Shown one piece after another: positions 25,345 to 34,447 of a DNA stretch of 64,000 nucleotides (the stretch's first letter is position 1; each line of letters starts with the position of its first letter). Under the pieces are notes generated by a model, which was given only the letters and a program-made list of their open reading frames with translations, did not search any database and was not told the origin of the DNA. This DNA comes from an uncultured Marvinbryantia sp. (GTDB lineage: Bacteria; Bacillota; Clostridia; Lachnospirales; Lachnospiraceae): assembly GCF_905201705.1 (NCBI RefSeq), contig NZ_CAJKOX010000002.1, positions 1 to 64,000 of the forward strand. Reading direction: 5' to 3'. A program made the translations under genes and the position numbers.

Positions 25345-27791
25345 GAAAAGAAGCATTTAACGAAAACTGGATTTGTTATCAGACAGGGAAGAAGGAGACG
25401 GCTTTTGCCGTTTCCCTTCCCCACGATGCGATGCTGCTGGATGAAAGACGCCAGGGCTGTGCGGGCGGAGTTAATAACGGATGGATTGACGCGAAGGACT
25501 ATACGTATGAAAAGAGCTTTACTGCCCCGGAGGAATGGCGCGAAGAAGAGACAGTATTTTATTTTGAGGGTGTTTACCACAAGGCGACGGTATATTTAAA
25601 TGGAGAAAAGGTATGTTACCATGATTACGGCTATACAGGCTTTTTCGTGGATGTGACGGGAAAGCTTCGTTATGGGGCGGAAAATGTGCTGACGGTGACG
25701 GCGATCAACAGTGACCAGCCAAACAGCCGCTGGTATTCGGGCACGGGCATCTACCGTCCGGTATGGCTTTATACGCTGCCAAAGCAGCACATCTGCCTGC
25801 AGGGGATCCGCATTACAACGCTGGATTATATAAATCCGAAAATCCGCGTGCAGGTGCAGACGAACGGAAGCGGAAGTGTGAAGGTAGAAATTCTGAAAGC
25901 AGGCGCACGGCAGAATGAAATTAGGGAGGAAGCTGTGGACATGCGGCCGGACGGCGCGCGGGAGAGTGCGGATGCGCAGATCCTCGGGCAGACGCAGGGA
26001 ATGACGGATGGAAATTTCGTATGTGATCTGGAGCTGCCGGGCGCAAAATGCTGGAGCACGGAGCGGCCAGAGCTTTATACCTGCCGCGTGACATTTGGAG
26101 ACGATGTGTGCGAGGAGCGTTTTGGAATCCGCATCGTAAAATGTGATGTCCAAAATGGATTTACACTCAACGGCAAACGTGTGATCCTGCGCGGCGCCTG
26201 CATTCATCATGACAACGGCATTCTGGGCGCCTGCGCTTACGATTTTGCGGAATACCGCAAGATCCGGCTGTTGAAAGAGGGTGGCTACAATGCCGTGCGC
26301 TCGGCGCACAATCCCTGTTCGGAAGCTATGCTGCGCGCCTGCGACGAGCTGGGGATGCTGATGATGGACGAATACACCGATATGTGGTATATTCATAAGA
26401 CAAAGAACGATTACGCATCCGAAGTGGAGGCGCATTACCGGGAGGATTTAAAGGCGATCGTGGACAAGGACTACAATCATCCGAGCGTGGTGATGTATTC
26501 GACTGGAAACGAGGTGTCTGAGACGGCGCAGAAGCGCGGGATCAAGCTGTGCGGCAATCTGACAGAATGCCTGCATGAGCTGGACGGTACGCGCCCGGTT
26601 ACCTGCGGAGTCAATATCTTTTTCAACTTTTTAAGCTCCATGGGCTTTGGCGTTTACAGCGATAAAAAGGCGGAGCAGGAAGTGAAAAACGCGAAGAAAA
26701 AAGCGGTGGGCAGCGAATTTTTCAATAACCTTGCCGGTCTGATGGGCTCTGATTTCATGAAATTCGGAGCGACCTTATATCCATGCGACGTAAAAACGCG
26801 GGACGCGTTTGCGGCGATGGATGTCGCGGGCTATAATTATGGGATCCGCCGTTATGAGCACGATCTCAAAAAGTATCCAAAGCGTATTATTGTGGGAAGC
26901 GAGACTTTCTGCTCGGATGCATACACATTCTGGGAGACGGCAAAGAAACATCCGCGCGTTATCGGCGATTTTGTGTGGTCCGGCATGGACTATCTGGGCG
27001 AGACCGGCATCGGAAGCTGGGAATACAAGGATTATGCGCCGGACTTCTCGCACGGTGAAGGCTGGGTGGCGGCCGGCTCGGGCAGGATCGATCTCACAGG
27101 CAGAGAGCTTGCGGAGATGACCTATACACGAGTGGCGTTTGAGCTGGAAAAAATCGGTATCGGCGTGGTGCCGGTACCGTACGCAGGTCAGAAACATTCT
27201 CCGTCAGCGTGGAAAATGACGAATGCGATTGAGAGCTGGTCGTGGCGCGGCTGCGCGGGAAAGAAAACGCAGGTGGAGGTTTACGCGCGGGCGGATCATG
27301 TTTCGCTGTTTGTGAACGGAAAATGCGTGGGCACCAAAAAGCCGCAGGGCGACTGCCGCGTTGTATTTGAAACAGCTTATGAGGACGGAAGTGTGCGCGC
27401 GGTTGCTTATGACGCAAAGGAAAATGTGATCGCCGAAAAAGAGCTGAAAACTGCCGGAAGGGAAACCGTTCTGGCGGTAAAACCGGAGCAGAAATGCGTC
27501 GGCAGAGAGGATCTGTGTTATGTCCGCCTGCAGTTTACGGACCGCGAAGGGACGCTCAAGCCGATGGTGCGCGAGGATATTACTGTGCAGGTGGAGGGCG
27601 GAAAGCTTCTTGGAATTGGCAGCGCCTGCCCGTATTACACGAAAAATTATCTCGGAAATGTGACGGACACCTACTATGGCGAGGCACTGGCGGTAATCAG
27701 ACCGGAGAAAGAAGGAACTGTCCGTGTGTATGCAAAGAGCGCGCATTCCAGGGGCAGCACGGAAATTAAGGTTTGCGGGGTGGGCATATGA
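25341..27791 (+). CDS. GH2 family beta-galactosidase-like glycosidase
   Basis: Retaining beta-glycosidase of family GH2. Seen: jelly-roll sugar-binding domain (about 10-140) with NSRWYSGTGIYRPVWL, an immunoglobulin-like domain, and a TIM barrel with RGACIHHDNG and AVRSAHNPCSEAML; predicted acid/base Glu391 in YSTGNEVSE and nucleophile Glu521 in VGSETF; then C-terminal beta domains (DUF4982-like, AYDAKENVIAEKEL). Length 816 aa. There is no signal peptide, unlike the anchored GH3 that begins the operon. Its start overlaps the preceding stop (ATGA). Galactosidase is the commonest activity for this layout, but mannosidase or glucuronidase cannot be excluded. An Asp/Gln-rich insertion lies near residues 200-230. 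Confidence 0.83.
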   Translation: MRKEAFNENWICYQTGKKETAFAVSLPHDAMLLDERRQGCAGGVNNGWIDAKDYTYEKSFTAPEEWREEETVFYFEGVYHKATVYLNGEKVCYHDYGYTGFFVDVTGKLRYGAENVLTVTAINSDQPNSRWYSGTGIYRPVWLYTLPKQHICLQGIRITTLDYINPKIRVQVQTNGSGSVKVEILKAGARQNEIREEAVDMRPDGARESADAQILGQTQGMTDGNFVCDLELPGAKCWSTERPELYTCRVTFGDDVCEERFGIRIVKCDVQNGFTLNGKRVILRGACIHHDNGILGACAYDFAEYRKIRLLKEGGYNAVRSAHNPCSEAMLRACDELGMLMMDEYTDMWYIHKTKNDYASEVEAHYREDLKAIVDKDYNHPSVVMYSTGNEVSETAQKRGIKLCGNLTECLHELDGTRPVTCGVNIFFNFLSSMGFGVYSDKKAEQEVKNAKKKAVGSEFFNNLAGLMGSDFMKFGATLYPCDVKTRDAFAAMDVAGYNYGIRRYEHDLKKYPKRIIVGSETFCSDAYTFWETAKKHPRVIGDFVWSGMDYLGETGIGSWEYKDYAPDFSHGEGWVAAGSGRIDLTGRELAEMTYTRVAFELEKIGIGVVPVPYAGQKHSPSAWKMTNAIESWSWRGCAGKKTQVEVYARADHVSLFVNGKCVGTKKPQGDCRVVFETAYEDGSVRAVAYDAKENVIAEKELKTAGRETVLAVKPEQKCVGREDLCYVRLQFTDREGTLKPMVREDITVQVEGGKLLGIGSACPYYTKNYLGNVTDTYYGEALAVIRPEKEGTVRVYAKSAHSRGSTEIKVCGVGI

Positions 27792-28378
27792 AGGAAAAAT
27801 GGCGGACATTTTCCGAAAACCATCCGAAGGCGGCAAAATGGATCCACCAGCTTGTGTATTTTTACGTGTTCAGCCTGAGCGTCACGATCTTTCAGTATCT
27901 GATGTTTACGTTTCTGCCGTATGTGTTCGGTATCGGGCTGGCAGGGACGGAGTTTATGTGGCCGCAGATTCCGATAAACATTGCCGGTTACAGCTATAAA
28001 TGGAACATATTGGGATACGATATCGCCCGCAATGCGGCGGGCGAGGTGGTGATCGGCGGCGGACTCGGTTATTTTCTCAGCTATGAGATCGGCACATTTC
28101 TGGCGCAGTGCATTAACTTTCCGCTGCAGAGGAACATTACATTTAAAAGTCACGGAAAAATCTCCTGGCAGATTATGTGGTACTTTATCGCATGGGTGCT
28201 GATCTCCCTGTTCTGCAATGCGATCAATGGGCTGTGGATGCCGATCGCCCAGCAGTATTTTGCGCCGGGTGTTTACAATCTGCTGGTGACATTTATTACC
28301 GGCGGAGTCTCGATGGTGATATATTTCTTTGTATACAAAATCATTTTTCCGGAAGGAGAAGCGGGAAAACAGGAGTAG
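27788..28378 (+). CDS. GtrA-like membrane protein
   Basis: Integral membrane protein, 196 aa, with four or five hydrophobic helices and the segment INFPLQRNITFKSHGK before the third helix, which resembles the GtrA/DPMS flippase-like motif (a family thought to move lipid-linked sugars across the membrane). ATG 27788 overlaps the GH2 stop (ATGA), the same coupling as elsewhere in this operon; an upstream in-frame TTG at 27773 is less likely. Assignment rests on topology and one motif, so it is moderate. Confidence 0.55.
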   Translation: MKEKWRTFSENHPKAAKWIHQLVYFYVFSLSVTIFQYLMFTFLPYVFGIGLAGTEFMWPQIPINIAGYSYKWNILGYDIARNAAGEVVIGGGLGYFLSYEIGTFLAQCINFPLQRNITFKSHGKISWQIMWYFIAWVLISLFCNAINGLWMPIAQQYFAPGVYNLLVTFITGGVSMVIYFFVYKIIFPEGEAGKQE

Positions 28379-28380
28379 TT

Positions 28381-29091
28381 ATGATAAAAGTTGCGGTTGC
28401 GGATGATGAGCAAAAAGAACTGGATACATTATGCGGGTTTTTCAAAAAGCTGCAGGCGGAGGTCTGCGAGGAGATCGCAGTCAGCACCTTTACCAGCGGG
28501 GAAGCGCTGCTGGCGGAGTATGACCATTCCTTTGACTTAATCTGCCTTGACATTGATATGGGCGGAAAAACCGGCATGGATACTGCGCGGGAGATCCGCC
28601 GAAAGGACGGCCAGGTTATCATATTGTTTATAACAAATATGGCGCAGATGGCGATCCAGGGCTATGAGGTGCGCGCGCTGGATTTTATCGTGAAACCGGT
28701 GAGCTATTACTCCTTTTCCATGAAGCTGCGCGGTGCGGTTAATCTGATCAAGAAGCGCAAAAAACGCAACATAGTGCTCCCGACAGCGGGCGGCGTCCAG
28801 AAGATATCCACCGACCAGCTTTATTATGCGGAGGTGAACGGTCACTACCTCTATTATCATACCGTGCAGGGCGTGTTTAAACAGAAGGCGTCTATGAAGG
28901 AGCTGGAGGATAAGCTGGAGGGTCTTTCCTTTAAGCGCTGCAACAATTGCTATCTTGTGAATTTAAAATATGTGGATTGTGTAAATAAGGATGATATTCA
29001 GATCGCAGGCGAATGGCTGAAGATCAGCCGGCCCCGAAAACGCGAGTTTCTGCAGGCGTTGGCAAACTATATGGGAGGGATTGAATTATGA
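28381..29091 (+). CDS. LytTR-family response regulator
   Basis: AgrA/LytR-type regulator. Seen: receiver domain (1-120) with ADDE acid pocket, phospho-acceptor Asp57 in LICLDIDMGG and conserved Lys in DFIVKPVSY; a basic linker (KKRKKRN); and the LytTR DNA-binding domain (about 140-236) with KISTDQLYYAEVNGHYL and FKRCNNCYLVNLKYV. Start ATG 28381 has GGAG about 8 nt upstream. Product 236 aa. It overlaps the kinase gene that follows by 4 bp. Targets are unknown; LytTR operators are imperfect direct repeats and were not located with confidence. Confidence 0.9.
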   Translation: MIKVAVADDEQKELDTLCGFFKKLQAEVCEEIAVSTFTSGEALLAEYDHSFDLICLDIDMGGKTGMDTAREIRRKDGQVIILFITNMAQMAIQGYEVRALDFIVKPVSYYSFSMKLRGAVNLIKKRKKRNIVLPTAGGVQKISTDQLYYAEVNGHYLYYHTVQGVFKQKASMKELEDKLEGLSFKRCNNCYLVNLKYVDCVNKDDIQIAGEWLKISRPRKREFLQALANYMGGIEL

Positions 29092-30368
29092 TGGAGCAAT
29101 GGGAAAAGATTTCCTATATCGTACAGCTCATTGCAGCGTGTGCCCTGTTTATGGTCCCTTACAAAAAACGTACAAAATTTGTGCCCCGGGCGGTTTTATG
29201 CTCCGGGGCATTTGTGCTGGTATCCTATGCGGTGAACAGTATGCTGGAAAACAGGAATTTTTCCATATGGATCGTGCTGTACTGGGCGGCATTTCTCCTG
29301 GCGTGCGTGCTGCTGATGTACGTTTGTCTGGACGTAAATGCACTGGAGGCGGCGTACTGCGCGATCTGTGCCTGTGCTATGCAGCATGTTGCATTTGATA
29401 TCAATGAGATTTATCTTGGACTGGGAGGCGGCAGTTATCTTGTGCAGGTGATCGTATATGCGGCAGTTTACCTGCTTTTCTACCATCTGTTTGTCAGAAA
29501 AATAAACCAAAATGATGAAAGCCGTGTCAGTCTGGAGGCGATGTTTCCGCTTGCAACCATTATTATCATTGTATGGATCCTGAGCGTGCTGGAAACCTCC
29601 GGTCTGGAATATTTCCGGGCGGAGGCGGGCAGCCGGATCTTCTACCGCATCATCGATGCGCTGTGCTGCTTTTACGTGCTCTGGGTGCAGATAAATCAGC
29701 GGGAAAAAATGATGCTGAAGCAGGAGCTGGACGGCATTAACACCGCGTGGATGATGCAGAAGGAACAGTATGTGATCAAACAGGAAATCATCGACAGTAT
29801 CAACCGGAAATGTCACGATTTAAAGCATCAGCTTCAGGCGCTGCGCCAGATGACGAACGAGGAAGATAAAGAAGCATATTTCAATGAGATGGAACATGAT
29901 ATAATGATTTACGATACCGCAGTAAATACCGGAAACAAGGCGCTTGACGTTATTTTGATGGATAAGGGACTTTACTGCAAAAATCATGATATCCAGTGGA
30001 CCTGCATGGCGGACGGCTCCTGCCTGGGGTTTATGCGGATCGAGGACATCTATGCAGTTTTTGGAAACGCGCTGGATAACGCAATCACAGCAGTGACAGC
30101 GATCTCCGAGCCTGAGAAGCGTGTGATTTCCTTAAAAATGATCACACAGAATAATATTCTGGTGATTCAGGTGCAGAATTATTATGAGACATCCCTGCAC
30201 TTTGAGCAGGGACTTCCGGTGACGACAAAGCATGATCGGCAGGAGCACGGCTACGGCATGAAGAGCATCCGACATATCGCAGAAAAATACGGCGGAACGA
30301 TCACGGTGGACGCAAAGGATCAGATATTCACGCTGCAGATACTGATCCCACTGGAGCAGAGGGCCTGA
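29088..30368 (+). CDS. AgrC-like sensor histidine kinase (GHKL)
   Basis: Partner kinase of the LytTR regulator. Seen: about six hydrophobic helices across residues 1-200 as the sensor, phospho-acceptor His243 in RKCHDLKHQ, N-box FGNALDNAITA and G-box EHGYGMKSI. Family members often sense peptides, but no AgrD-like peptide or AgrB-like processing gene lies in the operon. The signal may instead relate to the surface enzymes made by the same transcript. It overlaps the regulator gene by 4 bp. Confidence 0.88.
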   Translation: MMEQWEKISYIVQLIAACALFMVPYKKRTKFVPRAVLCSGAFVLVSYAVNSMLENRNFSIWIVLYWAAFLLACVLLMYVCLDVNALEAAYCAICACAMQHVAFDINEIYLGLGGGSYLVQVIVYAAVYLLFYHLFVRKINQNDESRVSLEAMFPLATIIIIVWILSVLETSGLEYFRAEAGSRIFYRIIDALCCFYVLWVQINQREKMMLKQELDGINTAWMMQKEQYVIKQEIIDSINRKCHDLKHQLQALRQMTNEEDKEAYFNEMEHDIMIYDTAVNTGNKALDVILMDKGLYCKNHDIQWTCMADGSCLGFMRIEDIYAVFGNALDNAITAVTAISEPEKRVISLKMITQNNILVIQVQNYYETSLHFEQGLPVTTKHDRQEHGYGMKSIRHIAEKYGGTITVDAKDQIFTLQILIPLEQRA

Positions 30369-30396
30369 TGGAATTGACGTGAAAGGAGGACGAAGG

Positions 30397-31371
30397 ATGA
30401 CATTAATGCAGCTTCACTATATGATTACCATTTCAGAGACCGGCTCTTTAAATAAGGCGGCGGAGCTTCTGTATGTTTCGCAGCCGTCGCTCACGAGCGC
30501 GGTGAAGGAGCTGGAGAAGGAGCTTGGGATTACGATTTTTAATCGTAGCGGCAGGGGCGTGACGCTCACGAACGACGGGGCGGAGTTCTTGCTCCATGCG
30601 AAGCAGCTCTACAGTCAGTATGAGGATTTGATGGAACGGTACGGGGAGCATGGAACACGCAAAAAGAAATTCGGAGTGTCGGCACAGCATTACTCCTTTG
30701 CAGTGAAGGCGTTTGTGGATATGGCGAAGGAGTTTGATATGCTGCAGTATGAATTTGCGATCCGGGAGACGCGCACCGCTGAAGTGATCAGTGATGTCAG
30801 CACGCTGCGCAGCGAGATCGGCGTCCTCTATCTGAGTGATTTCAACAGAAAGGCGCTTAAAAAGCTGCTGACGCAGGCAGAGCTTGTGTTTCATCACCTG
30901 ATCGACTGTCAGGCATATGTCTATCTCTGGCGGCGGCATCCTCTGGCAAAGGAGCCGTCTGTCAGCCTTGCGCAGCTGGAGCCGTATCCCTGCCTGTCCT
31001 TTGAGCAGGGGGACGGCGCAGGCTTTTATCTGGCAGAGGAGCTGCTTGCGACAGGCGAATATGCCCGCACGATCAAGGCGAACGACCGCGCGACCATGCT
31101 GAATCTGATGGTCGGCCTGAACGGGTATACGCTTTGCTCCGGCATTATCTGCGAGGAACTGAATGGCAGCGATTTTGTTGCGGTGCCGTTTGCGGGAGAG
31201 GATCAGGAGACGAATGCCGGTCGCTCCGACGGCGGAGGGGCAGGCAGCGGAGAGGAGCAAACTCATGCAGGTATGATGGAGATCGGATACATCACGCGAA
31301 AAAATATGCTGCTCAGTGAGATGGGCGAGCGCTATGTGTCGTCTTTGAAAAAATATCTGCAAATATCGTAA
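30397..31371 (+). CDS. LysR-family transcriptional regulator
   Basis: DNA-binding regulator with N-terminal winged HTH (LHYMITISETGSLNKAAELL, YVSQPSLTSAVKELEKELG) and a periplasmic-binding-like co-inducer domain; 324 aa. ATG 30397 is preferred over GTG 30379 because AAAGGAGGA (30382-30390) lies 6 nt upstream of it. The co-inducer domain has a Gly/Glu-rich insertion at about residues 265-290 (GRSDGGGAGSGEE) not expected in the fold. It follows the kinase by 28 bp and precedes metY, so it may regulate sulfur amino-acid genes as CmbR/YtlI-type LysR proteins do (inference). Confidence 0.85.
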   Translation: MTLMQLHYMITISETGSLNKAAELLYVSQPSLTSAVKELEKELGITIFNRSGRGVTLTNDGAEFLLHAKQLYSQYEDLMERYGEHGTRKKKFGVSAQHYSFAVKAFVDMAKEFDMLQYEFAIRETRTAEVISDVSTLRSEIGVLYLSDFNRKALKKLLTQAELVFHHLIDCQAYVYLWRRHPLAKEPSVSLAQLEPYPCLSFEQGDGAGFYLAEELLATGEYARTIKANDRATMLNLMVGLNGYTLCSGIICEELNGSDFVAVPFAGEDQETNAGRSDGGGAGSGEEQTHAGMMEIGYITRKNMLLSEMGERYVSSLKKYLQIS

Positions 31372-31430
31372 GTGATATTTTTCGCGTGTTACCGATAGAT
31401 ACTGATTTTACGGTTATGGATGGAGCTTTA

Positions 31431-31468
31431 TCCTGCTATAGATTGAATTTATAGCAGGATATTTTTTT
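31431..31468 (+). terminator. terminator after the LysR gene
   Basis: TCCTGCTATA (31431-31440) pairs with TATAGCAGGA (31450-31459), followed by TATTTTTTT. Confidence 0.85.
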
Positions 31469-31474
31469 CGTGTA

Positions 31475-31504
31475 TTGGACAGATATTTCCTACTGTGTTA
31501 GTAT
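31475..31504 (+). promoter_or_regulatory. promoter of metY
   Basis: TTGGAC (31475-31480), 18-bp spacer, TAGTAT (31499-31504) with upstream TG (extended -10). No S-box or T-box fits in the 30-nt leader. Confidence 0.5.
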
Positions 31505-31534
31505 GAATTCATCAAACGACAGGAGGAAACTAGT

Positions 31535-32839
31535 ATGGCAAATATAAAGGATTCTAAAAACTGGGGATTTGAGACAAGACAGCTTCATGTGGGACAGGAG
31601 CAGGCGGATCCGGCGACGGACGCCAGAGCGGTTCCGATTTACGCATCGACCTCTTACGTATTTCATAATTCACAGCACGCGGCGGACCGTTTCGGACTCC
31701 GCGACGCCGGCAACATTTACGGCAGACTGACGAATCCGACGGAGGATGTGTTCGAGCGGCGTATCGCGTCTCTGGAGGGCGGCACGGCGGCTCTTGCAGT
31801 TGCCTCCGGCGCGGCGGCGATCAGCTACACCTTCCAGGCTCTGGCGAAGGCGGGGGAACATATTGTGGCCTCCAAGACGATTTACGGCGGAACCTACAAT
31901 CTGCTTGCGCACACGCTTCCGCTGACAAGCGGGATTACCACAACCTTTGCGGACCCGGAGCAGGAAGGCTCTTTTGAGGCGGCGATCCGGGAAAACACCA
32001 AAGCGATCTTTGTCGAGACGCTGGGCAATCCAAATTCGAATCTGGTGGATCTGGAGGCGCTGGCAGTTCTGGCGCATAAGCACAGCATTCCGCTGGTGGT
32101 GGATTCTACCTTTGCAACACCTTACCTTATCCGACCGCTGGAGTACGGCGCGGACATTGTGCTGCATTCTGCGACGAAATTTATCGGCGGACACGGTACG
32201 GCGATCGGCGGCGTAATCATAGACGGCGGCAGCTTCGACTGGAAGGCTTCCGGAAAATATCCGTGGATTTCCGAGGCGAATCCCAGCTATCATGGCGTAT
32301 CATTTACAGATGCGGCAGGCCCGGCAGCCTTTGTCACCTACATACGCGCGGTCCTTCTGCGCGATACGGGCGCAACTCTCTCGCCGTTTCATGCATTCCT
32401 CTTTCTGCAGGGACTCGAGACGCTTTCGCTGCGTGTGGAGCGTCATGTGAGCAACGCGCTGAAAATTGTGGATTATCTGTCAAAGCATCCGCAGGTGGAA
32501 GCGGTGCATCATCCGTCGCTTGCGAGCGAGCCGAGTCACGAACTGTATAAGAGATATCTTCCGAACGGCGGCGGCTCTATTTTTACCTTTGAGATCAAAG
32601 GAGATGCAAAGACGGCGCAGGATTTTATCGACCACCTTGCGATCTTCTCCCTGCTGGCGAATGTGGCGGACGTAAAATCACTGGTGATCCATCCGGCGAC
32701 CACCACGCATAGCCAGTGCACGGAGGAAGAGCTGCTCGACCAGGGGATTAAGCCAAACACCGTCCGTCTCTCCATCGGTATTGAAAAAGTGGAGGATCTC
32801 ATTGCCGCGCTGGACGCAGCCTTTGAGGCGGTGAAATAA
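31535..32839 (+). CDS. metY: O-acetylhomoserine sulfhydrylase
   Basis: PLP enzyme of the Cys/Met metabolism family that makes homocysteine from O-acetylhomoserine and sulfide. Seen: GFETRQLHVGQEQADP opening typical of MetY, YGRLTNPTEDVFE, the cofactor Lys215 in LHSATKFIGGHGT, and the long insert after it (PSYHGVSFTDAAGPAAF) that separates MetY from MetB/MetC; 434 aa, the usual size. AGGAGG precedes ATG 31535. Transcribed alone from its own promoter, just after a LysR gene that may control it. Confidence 0.92.
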   Translation: MANIKDSKNWGFETRQLHVGQEQADPATDARAVPIYASTSYVFHNSQHAADRFGLRDAGNIYGRLTNPTEDVFERRIASLEGGTAALAVASGAAAISYTFQALAKAGEHIVASKTIYGGTYNLLAHTLPLTSGITTTFADPEQEGSFEAAIRENTKAIFVETLGNPNSNLVDLEALAVLAHKHSIPLVVDSTFATPYLIRPLEYGADIVLHSATKFIGGHGTAIGGVIIDGGSFDWKASGKYPWISEANPSYHGVSFTDAAGPAAFVTYIRAVLLRDTGATLSPFHAFLFLQGLETLSLRVERHVSNALKIVDYLSKHPQVEAVHHPSLASEPSHELYKRYLPNGGGSIFTFEIKGDAKTAQDFIDHLAIFSLLANVADVKSLVIHPATTTHSQCTEEELLDQGIKPNTVRLSIGIEKVEDLIAALDAAFEAVK

Positions 32840-32908
32840 CAAAAGGAAAGAAAAAGTGCTGTTAAACAGTGCTGCCTGGAGGCAGTGCGAGATGTCGTAT
32901 ATTTTGGA

Positions 32909-32937
32909 TTGCGAAAATGCTCCGCCTGTGATACGAT
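32909..32937 (+). promoter_or_regulatory. promoter of the pseudouridine synthase gene
   Basis: TTGCGA (32909-32914), 17-bp spacer, TACGAT (32932-32937) with upstream TG (extended -10), about 30 bp before the GTG start. Confidence 0.55.
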
Positions 32938-32966
32938 TCTGGTAGTATACAAAAAGGAGCATAGCC

Positions 32967-34154
32967 GTGGAGAAAACAATAGCAGTACAAATTACTCCTG
33001 CCGATGCTGGCTGCACGGCAGGAGATTTTTTAAAGTATCGAATGCATTTTACCGCGGCGCAGATCCGCAGTCTGAAATTTCGCAAAGATGGTATCTGTGT
33101 GAACAGCGAACGGGTGCGCGTCACACAAATTTTACGTGAAAATGACCGGTTGGAGCTGAAGCTTGGGGACAGAGCGGATGATATGTCACATCTTGTTTCA
33201 AGGGAGTATCCGCTGCACATTTTATATGAAGACGAGGATCTGATCTGCGTGTGGAAGGAAGCCGGAATGGTACTGCATCCGGCGCACGGACATTACTGTG
33301 ATTCGCTGGCGAATTATCTGCAGGCATATTTTGCGAAAAAGAGAGAGCAGGTGCAGATACGCAGCATCGGTCGTCTCGATAAGGACACCAGCGGGATCGT
33401 TGTTTTTGCCAAAAACAAAATTGCCGCGGCAAGACTGTGGGATCAGAGACAGAACGGTGTGTTTAAAAAAGAATATGTTGCGTTGTGCGAGGGGAGCTTT
33501 CTTAAAGAGGCGTATGAGCGGGAGCAGACGATTGACGTGCCCCTTCGGAAAATGCCGGGGCACAAAAATAAAATGTGCGCTGCTGCAGAGGAAAGATGCG
33601 GATCTGCGGAAACTGCGCAAAATCAGACGTCTGGCGGATCTGCGGAAACTGTGCAAAGTCAGATGTCTGGCGGATCTGCGGAAGCTGCGCAAAGTCAGGC
33701 GTCTGGCGGATCTGCGGAAACTGCGCAAAGCCAGACGTTTGGCGGATCTGCAGAAACTGCGCAAAATCAGATGTCTGGCGGCTTCACTGTGCCTGCGCAA
33801 TGTGGGGACGCTGACGACGTTGCGGGATCCGGGAAAATATATCGGGCAGTCACACATTATCGGGTGATTTCGCAGGAGGAATCCTGTTTTCATGAGGCGA
33901 TGCGGATTTTGTGCCGGAATCAGGTATCCGAGAAGATGCAGAATACGTCTCTCGTGCGCCTGCGTCTGGAAACTGGCCGGACACATCAGATCCGGGTGCA
34001 TATGGCGTATCTCGGTCATCCTCTTGTAGGTGATGCGGTATACGGTCATGGGAAAGATGGAGAGACTTCTGCAAAGCTTTGCGCATGGAAGGCGCAGCTT
34101 GTGCAGCCCTTTAATGGGAGAAAAATCTTTCTGTATCCGCCCGCTGATATGTAA
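32967..34154 (+). CDS. RluA-family pseudouridine synthase with an internal repeat insert
   Basis: Converts uridine to pseudouridine in rRNA or tRNA. Seen: S4-like N-terminal region (about 1-70), HILYEDEDLICVWKEAGM, catalytic Asp138 in GRLDKDTSGIVVFAKN, and RTHQIRVHMAYLGHPLVGD near the end. GTG 32967 is the start, with AAGGAG 7 nt upstream. The odd feature is an insert between the catalytic motif and the RTHQIRVH motif: five tandem 12-residue units (GSAETAQNQTSG and variants, residues about 212-271), rich in Gly, Ser, Ala and Gln and probably disordered. This makes the protein 395 aa against about 300 usual. Flanking motifs are intact, so the enzyme is probably active. Confidence 0.88.
   Translation: MEKTIAVQITPADAGCTAGDFLKYRMHFTAAQIRSLKFRKDGICVNSERVRVTQILRENDRLELKLGDRADDMSHLVSREYPLHILYEDEDLICVWKEAGMVLHPAHGHYCDSLANYLQAYFAKKREQVQIRSIGRLDKDTSGIVVFAKNKIAAARLWDQRQNGVFKKEYVALCEGSFLKEAYEREQTIDVPLRKMPGHKNKMCAAAEERCGSAETAQNQTSGGSAETVQSQMSGGSAEAAQSQASGGSAETAQSQTFGGSAETAQNQMSGGFTVPAQCGDADDVAGSGKIYRAVTHYRVISQEESCFHEAMRILCRNQVSEKMQNTSLVRLRLETGRTHQIRVHMAYLGHPLVGDAVYGHGKDGETSAKLCAWKAQLVQPFNGRKIFLYPPADM
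33600..33779 (+). repeat. 36-bp minisatellite, five in-frame copies
   Basis: Five contiguous 36-bp units beginning GGATCTGCGGAAACTG at 33600, 33636, 33672, 33708 and 33744, each coding one 12-residue unit, followed by a degenerate sixth. Copies differ by a few bases. No spacers, so not CRISPR. Confidence 0.92.
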
Positions 34155-34169
34155 AATCCGGCGTGACGA

Positions 34170-34412
34170 AAGAACCGGGCAGCAGGGAGAAGGAAAATAA
34201 CGCATCGGAAGAAAAAGCAGGAAGGGAAAGAAGGAGACTGGCGCAGCGAAAGAAAACCCGGGCAGGAGAAGGAGAATGACGCAGTGGCAGAAAAAACGGG
34301 CAGGGAAAGAAGGAGACTGGCGCAGCGGAGGAAAACCCTGACAGGGAAAGAAGGAGACTGGCGCAGCGCCCCAAAAATCCGGACATGGAAGGAAAATGAC
34401 GCAGCGGCAGGA
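34170..34412. repeat. degenerate purine-rich tandem array of roughly 40-bp units in an intergenic gap
   Basis: A 25-nt core starting GGGAAAGAAGGAGACTGG is exact at 34224-34248, 34303-34327 and 34344-34368. Looser copies (GGAGAAGGAGAATGACGCAG and similar) lie near 34182, 34265 and 34386. It fills the 293-bp gap between the pseudouridine synthase and the LacI gene, where no gene is visible. Confidence 0.8.
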
Positions 34413-34447
34413 ATCCGGCGTGAATAATAAGTGAGGGAGGAAGAACT

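Noticed and set aside
28381..30368. Agr-type quorum-sensing system
   Set aside because: The LytTR/GHKL pair resembles AgrA/AgrC, but no AgrB protease or AgrD precursor is encoded on either side.
31372..31534. SAM or T-box riboswitch before metY
   Set aside because: After the LysR terminator only about 65 bp remain, holding a good promoter and a leader of about 25-30 nt, too short for either element.
33600..33779. Possible CRISPR array (regular 36-bp repeats)
   Set aside because: The units are contiguous with no unique spacers, lie within a reading frame, and no cas genes are present.
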